Source: Myxococcales bacterium
GTDB lineage: Bacteria > Myxococcota_A > Polyangia > Fen-1088
Assembly: GCA_003142855.1 (NCBI GenBank)
Contig: PLNW01000056.1
Location: forward strand, 1 to 64,000
DNA: 64,000 nt
Direction: 5' to 3'
The notes beneath the pieces were generated by a model that saw only the letters and a program-made list of their open reading frames with translations, was not told the origin of the DNA and did no database searches. Of this stretch, positions 17,638 through 27,978 are shown one piece after another. Both the position numbers and the translations under genes were made by a program. The first letter of the stretch is position 1, and every line of letters starts with the position of its first letter.

Positions 17638-19737
17638 ATGATCGCCGTATCGGCGTTCTTGCTGAGCACTCTCATGGCGACAACCATCCCGACCCGCAGC
17701 GAGCCCGTGCAGGAAACCATCCATGGCGTGAAGGTCGCCGATCCCTACCGCTGGCTGGAAAACGGTGATAGCGCGGAGGTACGTTCCTGGACCGAGCAGC
17801 AGAATCGGTTCCTGCGCCAGACCCTGGACGCGGTTGCAAGTCGCAAGCGATTGGTCGAGCGGCTGTGGGCCTTGCTCGGGATCGGCACCCTGGAGGCGCC
17901 GGTTCCCAAGGGCAAGGGCAGGGCGACTCGCTATTTCTACACGCGGCGTGAAGGCCAGCAGAACCAGCCGGTGCTGTACGTGCGACAGGGGATCGCCGGA
18001 ACCGATCGCATTCTGCTCGACGTGAATACTCTGGCCGCCGACGGCACGCAGGCGCTCGACTGGTGGTACCCGTCGGAGGACGGCCGTCTGCTAGCCTACG
18101 GAGTTTCCGTCGGCGGCGACGAGAAATCCACGCTTCGCGTGCGCGACGTGGACACGGGCCAGGATCGCCCGGACCTCATTCCTTGGACGCGGGCCTGCTC
18201 GCTGGCCTGGCTGCCCTCGGGGCGCGGCTTCTACTACACGCGCTACCCGGCGCCGGGCTCGGTACCGGCGGGCCAGGAAGAGTACCAGCGCCGCGTTTTC
18301 TTGCACCGTCTGGGTACCGACCCGAGCCAGGATCGTATGATCTTCGGTGAGGGTCTGCCCCCGTCGGCCTGGACCTCGGTGCTGCTTTCGCCCGACGGCC
18401 GCTGGCTGGGCATCGAAGTTGCCGATGGCCCAGCCCAGACCGATCTTTTTCTCGTCGACACGAGCAAACGAGGCGCGCCGTCGCCCATGCCCGTGGTTAC
18501 CGGTCGGCCCGCATTGTTCAACCTGGTCGATGTGCTCGACGATCGCCTGTACGTGGTCAGCAACGAGGACGCACCTCACCACTGTCTGGTCCAGATCGAC
18601 CCACGCAAGCCCGAGCGCGAGAACTGGAAGCCCATTATCGCCGAGGGCCAGGACACGCTGGAGTGGGTGGCAGCCGTCGGGGGCAAGCTGGCCGCGCTCT
18701 ATTTGAGGGACGCGTCGTCGCGCGTGCGCGTGTATTCGCGCGCAGGCAAGCTGGAACGCGAGATCAAGCTGCCAGGCTTGGGCACGGTGACGGGACTGCA
18801 CGGCCGGCACCAGGCGCGCGAGTTCTTCTTTGCTTTCACCTCGTTCCTCACGCCCACCGCGGTCATGCGCCACGATCTCGGCACGGGTCGCAGTACGGTC
18901 TGGCAGAAACTGGCCTCGCCCATCGATCCCGATGCCTTCACGGTCGAGCAGGTGCGCTATCCCTCGAAGGACGGCACGCTGATTCCCCTGTTCTTGGTCG
19001 CGCGCAAAGGTCTGGTGCGTGACGGTCGCGCGCCCGCGCTGCTCTGGGGCTACGGCGGATTCAACGTGAACATCACGCCGGGCTTTGTGGCAGCGGTAGA
19101 GCCCTTTGTCGAACAAGGTGGCGTGTACGCGGTGGCCAACCTGCGTGGTGGCGGCGAGTACGGCGAGACCTGGCACCGCGCGGGCGTTCTGGCCAACAAG
19201 CAGAATGTGTTCGACGATTTCATCGCTGCGGCCGAGTTTCTCGTCCGCGAGAAGATCTCGTCACGCGATCGACTGGCCATCTCAGGGCGGTCGAACGGGG
19301 GCCTGCTGGTGGCTGCGGCGATCACACAGCGGCCCGACCTGTTTCGCGCGGCGATTTGTGGCGTGCCGTTGACCGACATGATTCGCTATCACCGCTTTCA
19401 CATTGCCAGGCTGTGGATTCCGGAATACGGCACGTCCGAAGATCCCGAGCAGTTCAAGTTTCTCTACGCCTACTCGCCCTATCACCAGATCAAGGACGGG
19501 GCGGCCTATCCCGCCACGCTGGTCTTCGCTGCCGAGGCAGACTCGCGCGTCGATCCTTTGCACGCACGCAAGTTCGTGGCGCGGCTGCAGGCGGCGCAGA
19601 CCGGCCCCGGGCCGATTCTGCTGCGCCTGGAAGGCCATGCCGGCCACGGCGCCGGCAAGCCGCTGGGAAAGCTGATCGAACAATATGCCGACGAGATGGC
19701 GTTTCTCTTCGGCCAGTTTGGTCTCGGGGCGCCCTGA
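17638..19737 (+). CDS. prolyl oligopeptidase family serine peptidase
   Basis: A protein of 699 aa, normal for the S9A family. The N-terminus (residues 1-20) could be a weak signal; a start at Met13 would make a cytoplasmic enzyme. HGVKVADPYRWLEN begins the conserved cap, a beta-propeller spans about 75-420, and the alpha/beta-hydrolase domain follows. The triad is visible: nucleophile Ser552 in SGRSNGGLL (family usual: GGSNGG), Asp in EADSRVDPLH and His in EGHAGHGAGK. It cleaves short peptides after Pro and acts well downstream of the adjacent peptide transporter. Confidence 0.92.
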   Translation: MIAVSAFLLSTLMATTIPTRSEPVQETIHGVKVADPYRWLENGDSAEVRSWTEQQNRFLRQTLDAVASRKRLVERLWALLGIGTLEAPVPKGKGRATRYFYTRREGQQNQPVLYVRQGIAGTDRILLDVNTLAADGTQALDWWYPSEDGRLLAYGVSVGGDEKSTLRVRDVDTGQDRPDLIPWTRACSLAWLPSGRGFYYTRYPAPGSVPAGQEEYQRRVFLHRLGTDPSQDRMIFGEGLPPSAWTSVLLSPDGRWLGIEVADGPAQTDLFLVDTSKRGAPSPMPVVTGRPALFNLVDVLDDRLYVVSNEDAPHHCLVQIDPRKPERENWKPIIAEGQDTLEWVAAVGGKLAALYLRDASSRVRVYSRAGKLEREIKLPGLGTVTGLHGRHQAREFFFAFTSFLTPTAVMRHDLGTGRSTVWQKLASPIDPDAFTVEQVRYPSKDGTLIPLFLVARKGLVRDGRAPALLWGYGGFNVNITPGFVAAVEPFVEQGGVYAVANLRGGGEYGETWHRAGVLANKQNVFDDFIAAAEFLVREKISSRDRLAISGRSNGGLLVAAAITQRPDLFRAAICGVPLTDMIRYHRFHIARLWIPEYGTSEDPEQFKFLYAYSPYHQIKDGAAYPATLVFAAEADSRVDPLHARKFVARLQAAQTGPGPILLRLEGHAGHGAGKPLGKLIEQYADEMAFLFGQFGLGAP

Positions 19738-19865
19738 TCTCATGGTAACTGCTGCTTCGACCATGAATCTTGAATTGGTCGCGATGCCGCGGGCAATGTT
19801 CGACGCTCCCTCGGCGGCGCTGGCCGAAAGTGGCGACCGACGCTGACGGGTAGTAGGGTCAGGCC

Positions 19866-20972
<1,107 letters not shown>

Positions 20973-21000
20973 CGTCGCCTATCCCGCGGAGCCTGTCGCC

Positions 21001-22413
21001 ATGAAGCGCCGGCCGATCATGCTCATGGGTTGCACCAGCGACGCCGGGAAATCATTTCTGGTCGCGGCCCTCTGTCGATGCCTGACCAATCGGGGCGTGA
21101 AGGTGGCGCCCTTCAAGGCGCAGAACATGTCGAACAACGCCGCGGTCACAGTCGATGGCGGAGAGATCGGTCGCGCCCAGTGGCTGCAGGCGCGCGCGGC
21201 TCGGGTCGAGCCGACCACCCTGATGAACCCAGTGCTGGTCAAACCGCACGCCGACACCGCCAGCCAAGTCATCGTTCACGGACGTCCTGATCCTGTGGTC
21301 TCCGCGCTGCCTTGGATGAGCCGCCGCGACCGTCTCTGGCCGGCGGTTCGCGACAGCTTGGATCGCTTGCGCGAAACCTATGACTGCGTGGTCATTGAAG
21401 GCGCAGGCAGCCCGGCCGAGATCAACCTGCGCGCCGGCGATATCGTCAACATGGCGGTAGCGCTCTACTGCGGCGCCGACGTCTACCTGGTGGCGGATAT
21501 CGATCGCGGCGGCGCCTATGCCCACCTGCTCGGGACCTGGGAGTGTCTGGCCGCTGAGGAGCGCCGACTCGTGCGAGGGTTCGTGCTCAACAAGTTTCGC
21601 GGCGATCCGACGCTACTCAAGGATGCGGACGATTGGCTGCTCGCCCGCACAGGCGTCCCGGTGGTCGCCTTGATTCCCTTCCTGCGCAACCGCCTGCCCG
21701 AAGAAGACGCCTTCTTTCATCGGGCACTGCCTGTCGAGGGCACGACCAATATCGCCCTCATCCTCTACCCCTGGGCCTCTAACCTCGACGAGTTCGATCC
21801 CCTGATCCATGAGCCCGGCGTGAGCGTCGTGCCTGTCACTGACCACAGGTCGCTCACGCCTTTCCGGGCCGTGGTGCTTCCTGGCACGAAGAACACCGTT
21901 GCGAGCCTGCGCCACCTGCGCGCCACTGGCCTGGCCGCCGAGGTGACCCGAGCCGCAGCCACGGGCATCCCGATCGTCGGGATTTGCGGTGGGATGCAGA
22001 TGCTTGGGCACGCCATCCACGATCCGCTGGCCCTCGAAGGCGGCGATCTCGACGGCCTTGGCCTGCTCGACGTCAAAACCGCCTTGGCGGCGGAGAAAGC
22101 GGTCGCGCTTCGACAGGTGCGCTGGCTCGATGGCGGCGAAGTGCGCGGCTACGAGATCCACCACGGTCGCACCACGCCCGGTCGGCTGGCTCAGCCCCTG
22201 CTCGCCGATGAGCTGGGCTGGCGCCAGGAGAATGTCTGGGGAACCTATTTGCACGGCTTGTTCGAGAACACCGCCTTCCGGCAGGACTTTCTCCGCCGCC
22301 TCGGCTGGGCCGGAGAGTGCGCGGATTGGGCAGCGGCCCTCGATGCCGAGCTGGAGCGAATCGCGTCGGCCGTCGAGGCGACAGGCTGGCCGGCGATGAT
22401 CGCGTCGCAGTGA
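21001..22413 (+). CDS. cobQ: cobyric acid synthase
   Basis: A protein of 470 aa. The amidotransferase has an N-terminal P-loop (GCTSDAGKSFLVAALCR), VEGAGSPAEINLR and DIDRGGAYAHLLGTW for the ATPase half, and a C-terminal glutaminase with nucleophile Cys in VGICGGMQMLG and His in GYEIHHGRT. It amidates the b, d, e and g side chains of cobyrinic acid in B12 synthesis. It is the only cobalamin-synthesis gene in the window. I saw no cobalamin riboswitch in the short upstream spacer. Confidence 0.94.
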   Translation: MKRRPIMLMGCTSDAGKSFLVAALCRCLTNRGVKVAPFKAQNMSNNAAVTVDGGEIGRAQWLQARAARVEPTTLMNPVLVKPHADTASQVIVHGRPDPVVSALPWMSRRDRLWPAVRDSLDRLRETYDCVVIEGAGSPAEINLRAGDIVNMAVALYCGADVYLVADIDRGGAYAHLLGTWECLAAEERRLVRGFVLNKFRGDPTLLKDADDWLLARTGVPVVALIPFLRNRLPEEDAFFHRALPVEGTTNIALILYPWASNLDEFDPLIHEPGVSVVPVTDHRSLTPFRAVVLPGTKNTVASLRHLRATGLAAEVTRAAATGIPIVGICGGMQMLGHAIHDPLALEGGDLDGLGLLDVKTALAAEKAVALRQVRWLDGGEVRGYEIHHGRTTPGRLAQPLLADELGWRQENVWGTYLHGLFENTAFRQDFLRRLGWAGECADWAAALDAELERIASAVEATGWPAMIASQ

Positions 22414-22427
22414 GGTTCCATTTCGCC

Positions 22428-22655
22428 TTACCCTGTCCAGCGCTTGTACGCGCGTCGCACGTAGGCGAACCGCTCGCCCACCGTGGGGTAGCGGCGACAG
22501 AACCAGCGCACCAGGGCCAGCGTGTGCTCGATCTCCTCAGGCGAAAGCGGAATCGCCAACCGCCGCTTCCATTCATCGAGCGGCAGCGGCTGCTCGGCCA
22601 GGGCCTTGAGCCGGGCGCGCGTCTCAGGCGAGGCAAGACCGATGACCGCGCTCAT
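22428..22655 (-). CDS. small partner protein of a nucleotidyltransferase pair
   Basis: A protein of 75 aa, helical and basic at its end (FAYVRRAYKRW). Its ATG overlaps the stop of the upstream nucleotidyltransferase gene (ATGA), so they are co-translated. Short proteins ending in AYxRRAYxRW are often found beside small nucleotidyltransferase genes. No function is established. It might be the antitoxin-like half of an AbiEii-type pair, but this rests on gene order only. Confidence 0.65.
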   Translation of the reverse strand: MSAVIGLASPETRARLKALAEQPLPLDEWKRRLAIPLSPEEIEHTLALVRWFCRRYPTVGERFAYVRRAYKRWTG

Positions 22656-23131
22656 GGCTTGCGCTCCGTGGCCAGCAGGGTTTGCAGCAGGCGAATGTCT
22701 TCCATGTCCTTGGGTCGCGCCGCGAATTGCTTGGTCAAGATCAGGTCAGCCAGGGCCGGAACGGTGATCGATGTGTCGGGATCGAGGCGCAAGGTCTGGC
22801 GCCGATTCCAGAGATCGTCGAAGGCCACTGCCACGCCGTCCACCGTCGGGATCGATCGCGTGGCGAGCACGTCCACGTGCTCATCGTTTTCGACTACATA
22901 GCGGCCACGCCGCCGCACCTCTTCCGGCGTGTGGTTCGGGACCAAACCCACCGCTGCCACCGCCGCATTGAACCGGGCGACATCGTCGGGATGGACCCAG
23001 AAATCATAGTCAGCGGTCAGCATGGGAAGGCCAAGCGCCACCAACGCGCGCCTGCCAATGAGCAGGGCGCGGGCACCGCTTTGGGCGATGCCCTGAAAGA
23101 AAACGCGTTCGTCGAAGTCGGTGCCCTGCAC
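22652..23131 (-). CDS. nucleotidyltransferase-fold protein (AbiEii/MNT-like)
   Basis: About 159 aa if started at the GTG at 23131; the frame stays open upstream but that part does not look like protein. The nucleotidyltransferase signature is GRRALVALGLPMLTADYDFWV, where G-x-x-A-L and the later D-Y-D fit the acidic active-site pair of MNT/AbiEii folds. PALADLILTKQFAARPKDMEDI closes the domain, as in family members annotated as AbiEii/AbiGii toxins. The start is uncertain because no ribosome binding site is visible. It overlaps the 75-aa gene by 4 nt. Confidence 0.65.
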   Translation of the reverse strand: MQGTDFDERVFFQGIAQSGARALLIGRRALVALGLPMLTADYDFWVHPDDVARFNAAVAAVGLVPNHTPEEVRRRGRYVVENDEHVDVLATRSIPTVDGVAVAFDDLWNRRQTLRLDPDTSITVPALADLILTKQFAARPKDMEDIRLLQTLLATERKP

Positions 23132-23280
23132 GGAAGGGAGTATATCGCGAACCCCGAGCGAAAATCTTTCGTCGCGGAAGGAGTATCCCAGGCAGGTTTG
23201 TCGCTGACGGGATGAGGAGGCTGGCCAGCCAGCCGATGCAGCGGACGGGGCTTGCGCCCGCGCCACGTATCGGCAAGCCG

Positions 23281-23415
23281 TCAGCCAGGCCGAGGCGCAC
23301 TCTTCCTTGCCCGAAACCTCACATCGGGCAGGCCTTCGAAGTCTGCATCCTGGGTCCACAACGTCGCATCAGACTGTCGCGCGGTTGCAAGCACGACGCT
23401 ATCGGCAAGCGCGGG
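23281..23415 (-). pseudogene. C-terminal remnant of a PIN-domain (VapC-like) protein
   Basis: The last 43 codons before the stop read ALADSVVLATARQSDATLWT then QDADFEGLPDV. This is the C-terminal half of PIN ribonuclease domains (xLADxxIxATA, T-x-D-x-DF), including the third and fourth acidic positions. The upstream frame turns into Arg/Pro/Ser-rich sequence with no PIN N-terminus, so the toxin is truncated. The remaining gap up to 23773 contains GC-rich, slightly repetitive DNA with nothing else recognisable. Confidence 0.55.
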
Positions 23416-23773
23416 CAGCGTAGGTGCCAGAGGCCTATGGCGGGCGACCGCGGAGAGCCAGCCCGTCATCTCGGAGGCCGGCGCGCGACTGAGGCCACCT
23501 GAGTCTTTCCGGCGTCCCAGGCAACCTCGAGATCGGCTGGCGTGGGCGGTGGCGGTAGCGGTAGCGATTCGCGTGCCGCGGGCTGCGTGGTCGACTCGCG
23601 TGAGCGCGACGGGCGAGCGCGAAGCGCGAGGGGTGGGCAGGGTGGGCTGTCCGTCCCGAAGCCCCCGTGGGGTGAGCGTGGGCGGTGAGCGGCCCGCTCT
23701 CCGCCTACCGCGTACCACACGCGAATTCGCTCACGCTCACGCCCTCGCGACCCGCGATCCGCGGGCCGGACGA

Positions 23774-25039
23774 CTACTTCTGGTCCAACACCTCAATTGG
23801 CGGCATGGCCTTGCCTTCGAGGTACTCCAGGCTGGCGCCGCCGCCGGTCGATACGTGGGTCATCTTGTCGGCCAGGCCCATCTTCTCGACCGCTGCGGCT
23901 GAGTCACCGCCGCCGATCACGGTGATGGCGCCGCGGCCTGTGGCCGCCGCAATCGCCTTGGCTACGGCCAAGGTGCCGGCTGCGTAGTCGGCCGACTCGA
24001 ACACGCCCATGGGACCGTTCCACACGATGGTGCCAGCCTTGCCGATGATGTCGCTGAAGGCAGCCACGGTCTTGGGGCCGATGTCCATACCCATCAGCCC
24101 GTCGGGGATGGCCGCGCCGGGCACCACGGTGGGTTTGTCGCCGGTCATGGCCTTGAAGTCGAAATTGGCCGCTGCGCTGTGATCCGAGGGCAGCACGATC
24201 TTGCCGCCTGCCTGTCCCAGCAGCTTCTTCATCTCTTCGACTTGGTCTTCCTCGACCCGGCTCTTGCCCACGGCCACGCCGCGCGCTTTCAGCAGGGTGT
24301 ACGCCATGGCCCCGCCGATGAGGATGTGGTCCACCTTGCCGAGAAGGTTGGAGATGAGCTTGATCTTGTCGCTGACCTTGGCCCCGCCCAAGATGGCCAC
24401 GAAGGGCCGTTTGGGGCTGGACACGGCTTCGTGCAGGTAGCGGATCTCTTTTTCCACCAGATACCCGGCGACGGCAGCGCCGCCCTTCTTCTGGATGGCC
24501 TTGGCCACGCCGTACATGCTGGCGTGCTTGCGGTGACAGGTGCCAAAGGCGTCATTGACGTACACGTCGCCCAGCTTGGCCAAGCCAGCCACGAAATCGT
24601 CGTGGGTCTTCTGCTGCTCAGCCGTCAGCTTCTTGTCCGGATTCTTCTTGGCCTTGTCGGGCATGGTCTCGCCCGCGTGGAAGCGCACGTTTTCCAGCAG
24701 CGCGGTCTCGCCCGGCTTGAGCGACGCCACCAGGGCCTCGGCGGCTGGGCCGATGACCTCTTTGGGGCCGAGCTTCACCGGCTTGCCCAGCAGTTCGCCC
24801 AGGCGTACCGCGCAAGGCTTGAGGCTGCCTTCCGGATCAAAGGCGCCGTCAGGCCGGCCCAGGTGGCTCATCAGCACCAGCTTGCCACCCTGGTCCAGCA
24901 CCTGCTTGATGCTGGGGAGCGCGGCGCGGATGCGTCGGTCGTCGGTGATCTGACCGCCCTTCAAAGGCACGTTGAAGTCCACGCGCATGAGCACGGTCTT
25001 GCCGCTGACGTTGATGTCTGCAAGGGTCTTGGTCGCCAT
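23774..25039 (-). CDS. pgk: phosphoglycerate kinase
   Basis: A protein of 421 aa from the ATG at 25039, which has GAGAGGC about 10 nt upstream. The glycolytic kinase signatures are all present: VLMRVDFNVPLKGG, LMSHLGRPDG, LLENVRFHAGE, NDAFGTCHRKHAS, ILGGAKVSDKI, WNGPMGVFE and GGGDSAAAVEK. A roughly 17-residue Lys-rich insertion (DKAKKNPDKKLTAEQQ) after the ENVRFHAGE block makes it slightly longer than E. coli PGK, as in other deltaproteobacteria. It stands alone, without gap or tpi next to it. Confidence 0.95.
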   Translation of the reverse strand: MATKTLADINVSGKTVLMRVDFNVPLKGGQITDDRRIRAALPSIKQVLDQGGKLVLMSHLGRPDGAFDPEGSLKPCAVRLGELLGKPVKLGPKEVIGPAAEALVASLKPGETALLENVRFHAGETMPDKAKKNPDKKLTAEQQKTHDDFVAGLAKLGDVYVNDAFGTCHRKHASMYGVAKAIQKKGGAAVAGYLVEKEIRYLHEAVSSPKRPFVAILGGAKVSDKIKLISNLLGKVDHILIGGAMAYTLLKARGVAVGKSRVEEDQVEEMKKLLGQAGGKIVLPSDHSAAANFDFKAMTGDKPTVVPGAAIPDGLMGMDIGPKTVAAFSDIIGKAGTIVWNGPMGVFESADYAAGTLAVAKAIAAATGRGAITVIGGGDSAAAVEKMGLADKMTHVSTGGGASLEYLEGKAMPPIEVLDQK

Positions 25040-25146
25040 GGTGTCTGCCTCTCGCTGGTGGTTCGTTGCAGCCCCGGCGGGGCATGCGGGCAGATAGTAG
25101 CGGATCTCAGGGGAAAACCCAGGCCCTTGCGGCCTGGTCCAGCCGC

Positions 25147-26217
25147 TCAGAACGTGCCCTTGAGCGCGACCGAACCTGGCCCCAGCCACAGCGCCGCGCG
25201 TGTGTCACCCTCGCGTTTCGGAGTCCACAGCAGCAACGTCACACCCACGGCTGCGCCGACGCCGCCAACGATGAGCCCCACTGTCGAGAGATTGCGCATC
25301 AGGTTGTAGTTGTCGACCTTGCTCTTGCTGACGGTGGGAGTGCACGCGCCGTTCGGGCAACTGTTGCGCAGGCTGGAGTCCGACAACACCACGATGCCGG
25401 TCACGCCTCCCATGATCAGGAACGCCGTTCCCACCGATACCGCAATCCAACCCAACGTTTGTTGCGCCCCGCCGCTCGAAGTCGCCTCGGCTGGCGGCGT
25501 GGGCGTCGTCAACGTTCCCGCGCTTGGTCCTTCTGCCCCAGCCGGGGCCACTGGCTGGGCCATCGCCGCCGACGCCATGGGCACGGCCGCCATCGGCACC
25601 ACGGCGGGATTCGCCGCCTGCGCGACTGGCCGCGCACTGAATTTCACCACCGCCTCCTTGTGATCTCCCTCTCGCAGATACACCGTCTGTTCTGAACTCT
25701 CGTCCCCACTCTTCCCCACCACCCGCCGCCACCCCGGATCCGCCGGCAGATCGATGCCGAACAGCGCGCTCGCGATCAGGGCGCCATCGATGGTCAGGGT
25801 CACGTCATTGGCCGCAGCCCCCTCGACCTGCACGCGCAGCACCGGAATCCGCGGTTGTAGCTCGGCCAGTTCCTTGGCTGCGTCCGCCTGAGCCTGTTGC
25901 TGCGCGTTCCCAACCCAAAGATCGTTCGCCGTCAGTCGCGTGGCTTGCCGATACAACTCGGACGCCGCAACCAACTGACCATGCTTGGCCAATGCCCGTG
26001 CCGCCCACAGGGCCAGGGTTGGCACTTTCGCCACCTCGTAAGCCCGCTGGAACTTGCGTCCCGCTTCTTCGAAACGCCCGGCATCGAAATCCCGCTTGGC
26101 TTCGTTCGACAGTGCGCGGGCTGCGCCTTTTACACTGTCGTCGGTGGCTCGCGCTGTCCCAGTCCCAAACCCAACAATGGTCAGTAGCAAAACCAGACTA
26201 CCAAGCTTGCCATGCAT
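25147..26217 (-). CDS. TPR and membrane-segment protein, kinase partner
   Basis: A protein of 356 aa. A signal peptide covers 1-24. One to two TPR-like helices follow (about 35-110; RDFDAGRFEEAGRKFQRAYE), then a PEGA-like beta segment (120-195), an Ala/Pro-rich linker, and two hydrophobic helices near 255-275 and 315-335 around a Cys-containing loop (NSCPNGACTP). This architecture is common in myxobacteria next to Ser/Thr kinases. It lies 30 bp downstream of the kinase gene on the same strand, so the two are probably cotranscribed. The role is unknown; envelope localisation is inferred. Confidence 0.75.
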   Translation of the reverse strand: MHGKLGSLVLLLTIVGFGTGTARATDDSVKGAARALSNEAKRDFDAGRFEEAGRKFQRAYEVAKVPTLALWAARALAKHGQLVAASELYRQATRLTANDLWVGNAQQQAQADAAKELAELQPRIPVLRVQVEGAAANDVTLTIDGALIASALFGIDLPADPGWRRVVGKSGDESSEQTVYLREGDHKEAVVKFSARPVAQAANPAVVPMAAVPMASAAMAQPVAPAGAEGPSAGTLTTPTPPAEATSSGGAQQTLGWIAVSVGTAFLIMGGVTGIVVLSDSSLRNSCPNGACTPTVSKSKVDNYNLMRNLSTVGLIVGGVGAAVGVTLLLWTPKREGDTRAALWLGPGSVALKGTF

Positions 26218-26247
26218 CGCTCATTGCACCTTTCCTCAATACATCGT

Positions 26248-27693
26248 TTAGAAACCCGCAGGGTCGTCTTGCCTTCTCGAAGGCGGGGCAGGGTTGTAGC
26301 CACTGGGCGCGGCCGCCGGACGCTGGAACTGCGGAAACGTTTCTTTCGCCGCCGGCCCACGGCGGCGATTCGACGCGCCCGCATGCGCCAGCTTCGCACT
26401 CGGTCGCGCCTCGGTCACCACCGCTGCCGCGGTCCCACTGGCCGCTCTGCTGGGAAGAACAACCGGCGCCGCCATGCCCGCGTCGCGCGGCGCCTCCTGT
26501 CGCGCCGGCAGCACCGCAGCGACGACGGCGGGCCCGGGAGCCGCAACTTTCGCTGTCGCTGGCGTCGCTTGTGGCGCAGCTTCGTGGCTGGGTCGCAATA
26601 GCAAGAACAGCATCAGCCCAACCGCCGCCGCTCCCCCGCCTGCATACAGCGGCCAGCGTGGAGTTCGCGACGCCTGCAGCAGCATATCGTCGTCGTCCGC
26701 CGCCTTGATTTCGCCGGTGGCATGCGAAAAGGTCGTCTTCGACGGGCCTGCCGCTGTCCGGTTGGGAACAGACGCTGGACGGGCCGCCATGGCCGGCATC
26801 TCATCCGACAGCGACGGCCGATCCAGGGCAGCCGCGCCCGCTTCGCCCCGTATCGCCGCCATGAACGAGGCGATGCTCTCGAAACGCTCATCGCGCGATC
26901 GCGACAGCGCCCGCGTGATCGCCGCCTCAACGTGCACCGGAACATCCGCCGCCAACTCGCGTACGGGCGCGGGCGTCGCCGTCAGATGCATGATCAGCAT
27001 CTCAGTCCCAGAACCCGCCACGTACGGCGTCTGTCCCGCCAGCATCTCGTAGATGATGATGGCAAAGGAATAGATGTCCGAACGCAAGTCCACATCCGCG
27101 CTGTCCTTGCACTGCTCCGGCGACATGTACGCCGGGCTGCCCATGATCAGTCCGGCTTGCGTCCGCATGGTTCCACCCGTGCCGCCCGCACGCTTTATCT
27201 TGGCGATTCCAAAATCCAGTATCTTCACCCGCTCGCCACCGGGCGCAGCCGCATCAGGCACCAGAAACAAATTCTCCGGCTTCAGATCACGGTGCACGAT
27301 TCCGGCGGCGTGGGCCGCCGTCAAGGCCGACCCGGCTTGGCGCGCGATCTCCAGGGCCTGCGCCAGGGCGAGACGCCCCCTATCCGCCAGGCGTTTCTGC
27401 AGCGACACCCCTTCGAGAAACTCCATCAGGATGTAGGGCGCGCCCTCGGCTGTCACTCCAGCGTCGAAGACTTCGATGATGTTGCGATGACGGATGGCGC
27501 TGGCAGCCCGCGCTTCGTTAAGAAAACGCCGGACCAGCTCCGCGTCCCGCGCCAGCGCCGTGTGCAGAACCTTGACAGCCGCGCGCCGCTCGATGAGTGG
27601 ATTCTCGGCCAGGTACACCTCTCCGAACCCGCCTTCGCCGAGCAGCCGGACGATGCGGTAATTGCCAAAGAGCTGGCCTGCTTCGAGAGGCAT
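26248..27693 (-). CDS. membrane-anchored Ser/Thr protein kinase
   Basis: A protein of 481 aa from the ATG at 27693. The N-terminal Hanks-type kinase domain spans about 10-270: LLGEGGFGEVYLAE (Gly loop), AAVKVLH (Lys), HRDLKPENLFLV (catalytic loop) and ILDFGIAKI (DFG), followed by the APE-type segment SPAYMSPEQ. All catalytic residues are present. A transmembrane helix (about 350-372, WPLYAGGGAAAVGLMLFLLL) leads to an Ala/Pro-rich outer part with no recognisable sensor domain. It is the first gene of a two-gene unit with the TPR/membrane protein. Confidence 0.9.
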   Translation of the reverse strand: MPLEAGQLFGNYRIVRLLGEGGFGEVYLAENPLIERRAAVKVLHTALARDAELVRRFLNEARAASAIRHRNIIEVFDAGVTAEGAPYILMEFLEGVSLQKRLADRGRLALAQALEIARQAGSALTAAHAAGIVHRDLKPENLFLVPDAAAPGGERVKILDFGIAKIKRAGGTGGTMRTQAGLIMGSPAYMSPEQCKDSADVDLRSDIYSFAIIIYEMLAGQTPYVAGSGTEMLIMHLTATPAPVRELAADVPVHVEAAITRALSRSRDERFESIASFMAAIRGEAGAAALDRPSLSDEMPAMAARPASVPNRTAAGPSKTTFSHATGEIKAADDDDMLLQASRTPRWPLYAGGGAAAVGLMLFLLLRPSHEAAPQATPATAKVAAPGPAVVAAVLPARQEAPRDAGMAAPVVLPSRAASGTAAAVVTEARPSAKLAHAGASNRRRGPAAKETFPQFQRPAAAPSGYNPAPPSRRQDDPAGF

Positions 27694-27978
27694 AGGTGTT
27701 CCCCGATAGGTTACTCCTAGCCGCGGCGTCGACAAGTTGATTCGCGGCTGTCAGCTCCGTCGTGTGGGTCGTACGGGATGGCGATTCCCGCCGGAAAGAA
27801 ATCACGAGGGCGGCCGCAGATCGAGGCTGCGTCATGATCAATTGACGCCGGGCCCCGAAGCAATTGCGCGCAAGAGGGGACCCGTGGCGGTTGCATTTGC
27901 GCAGTCAAAACTGCAAGATATCTAGCTTCGCAGCTCCCACGTTCCACATCGGCGGTCGCGGGCGATTGTGTACGCAAA

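Noticed and set aside
20973-21000. A cobalamin riboswitch upstream of cobQ
   Set aside because: The spacer is only 28 bp and no B12-box or fold was seen; cobQ is likely read from the ddl promoter.
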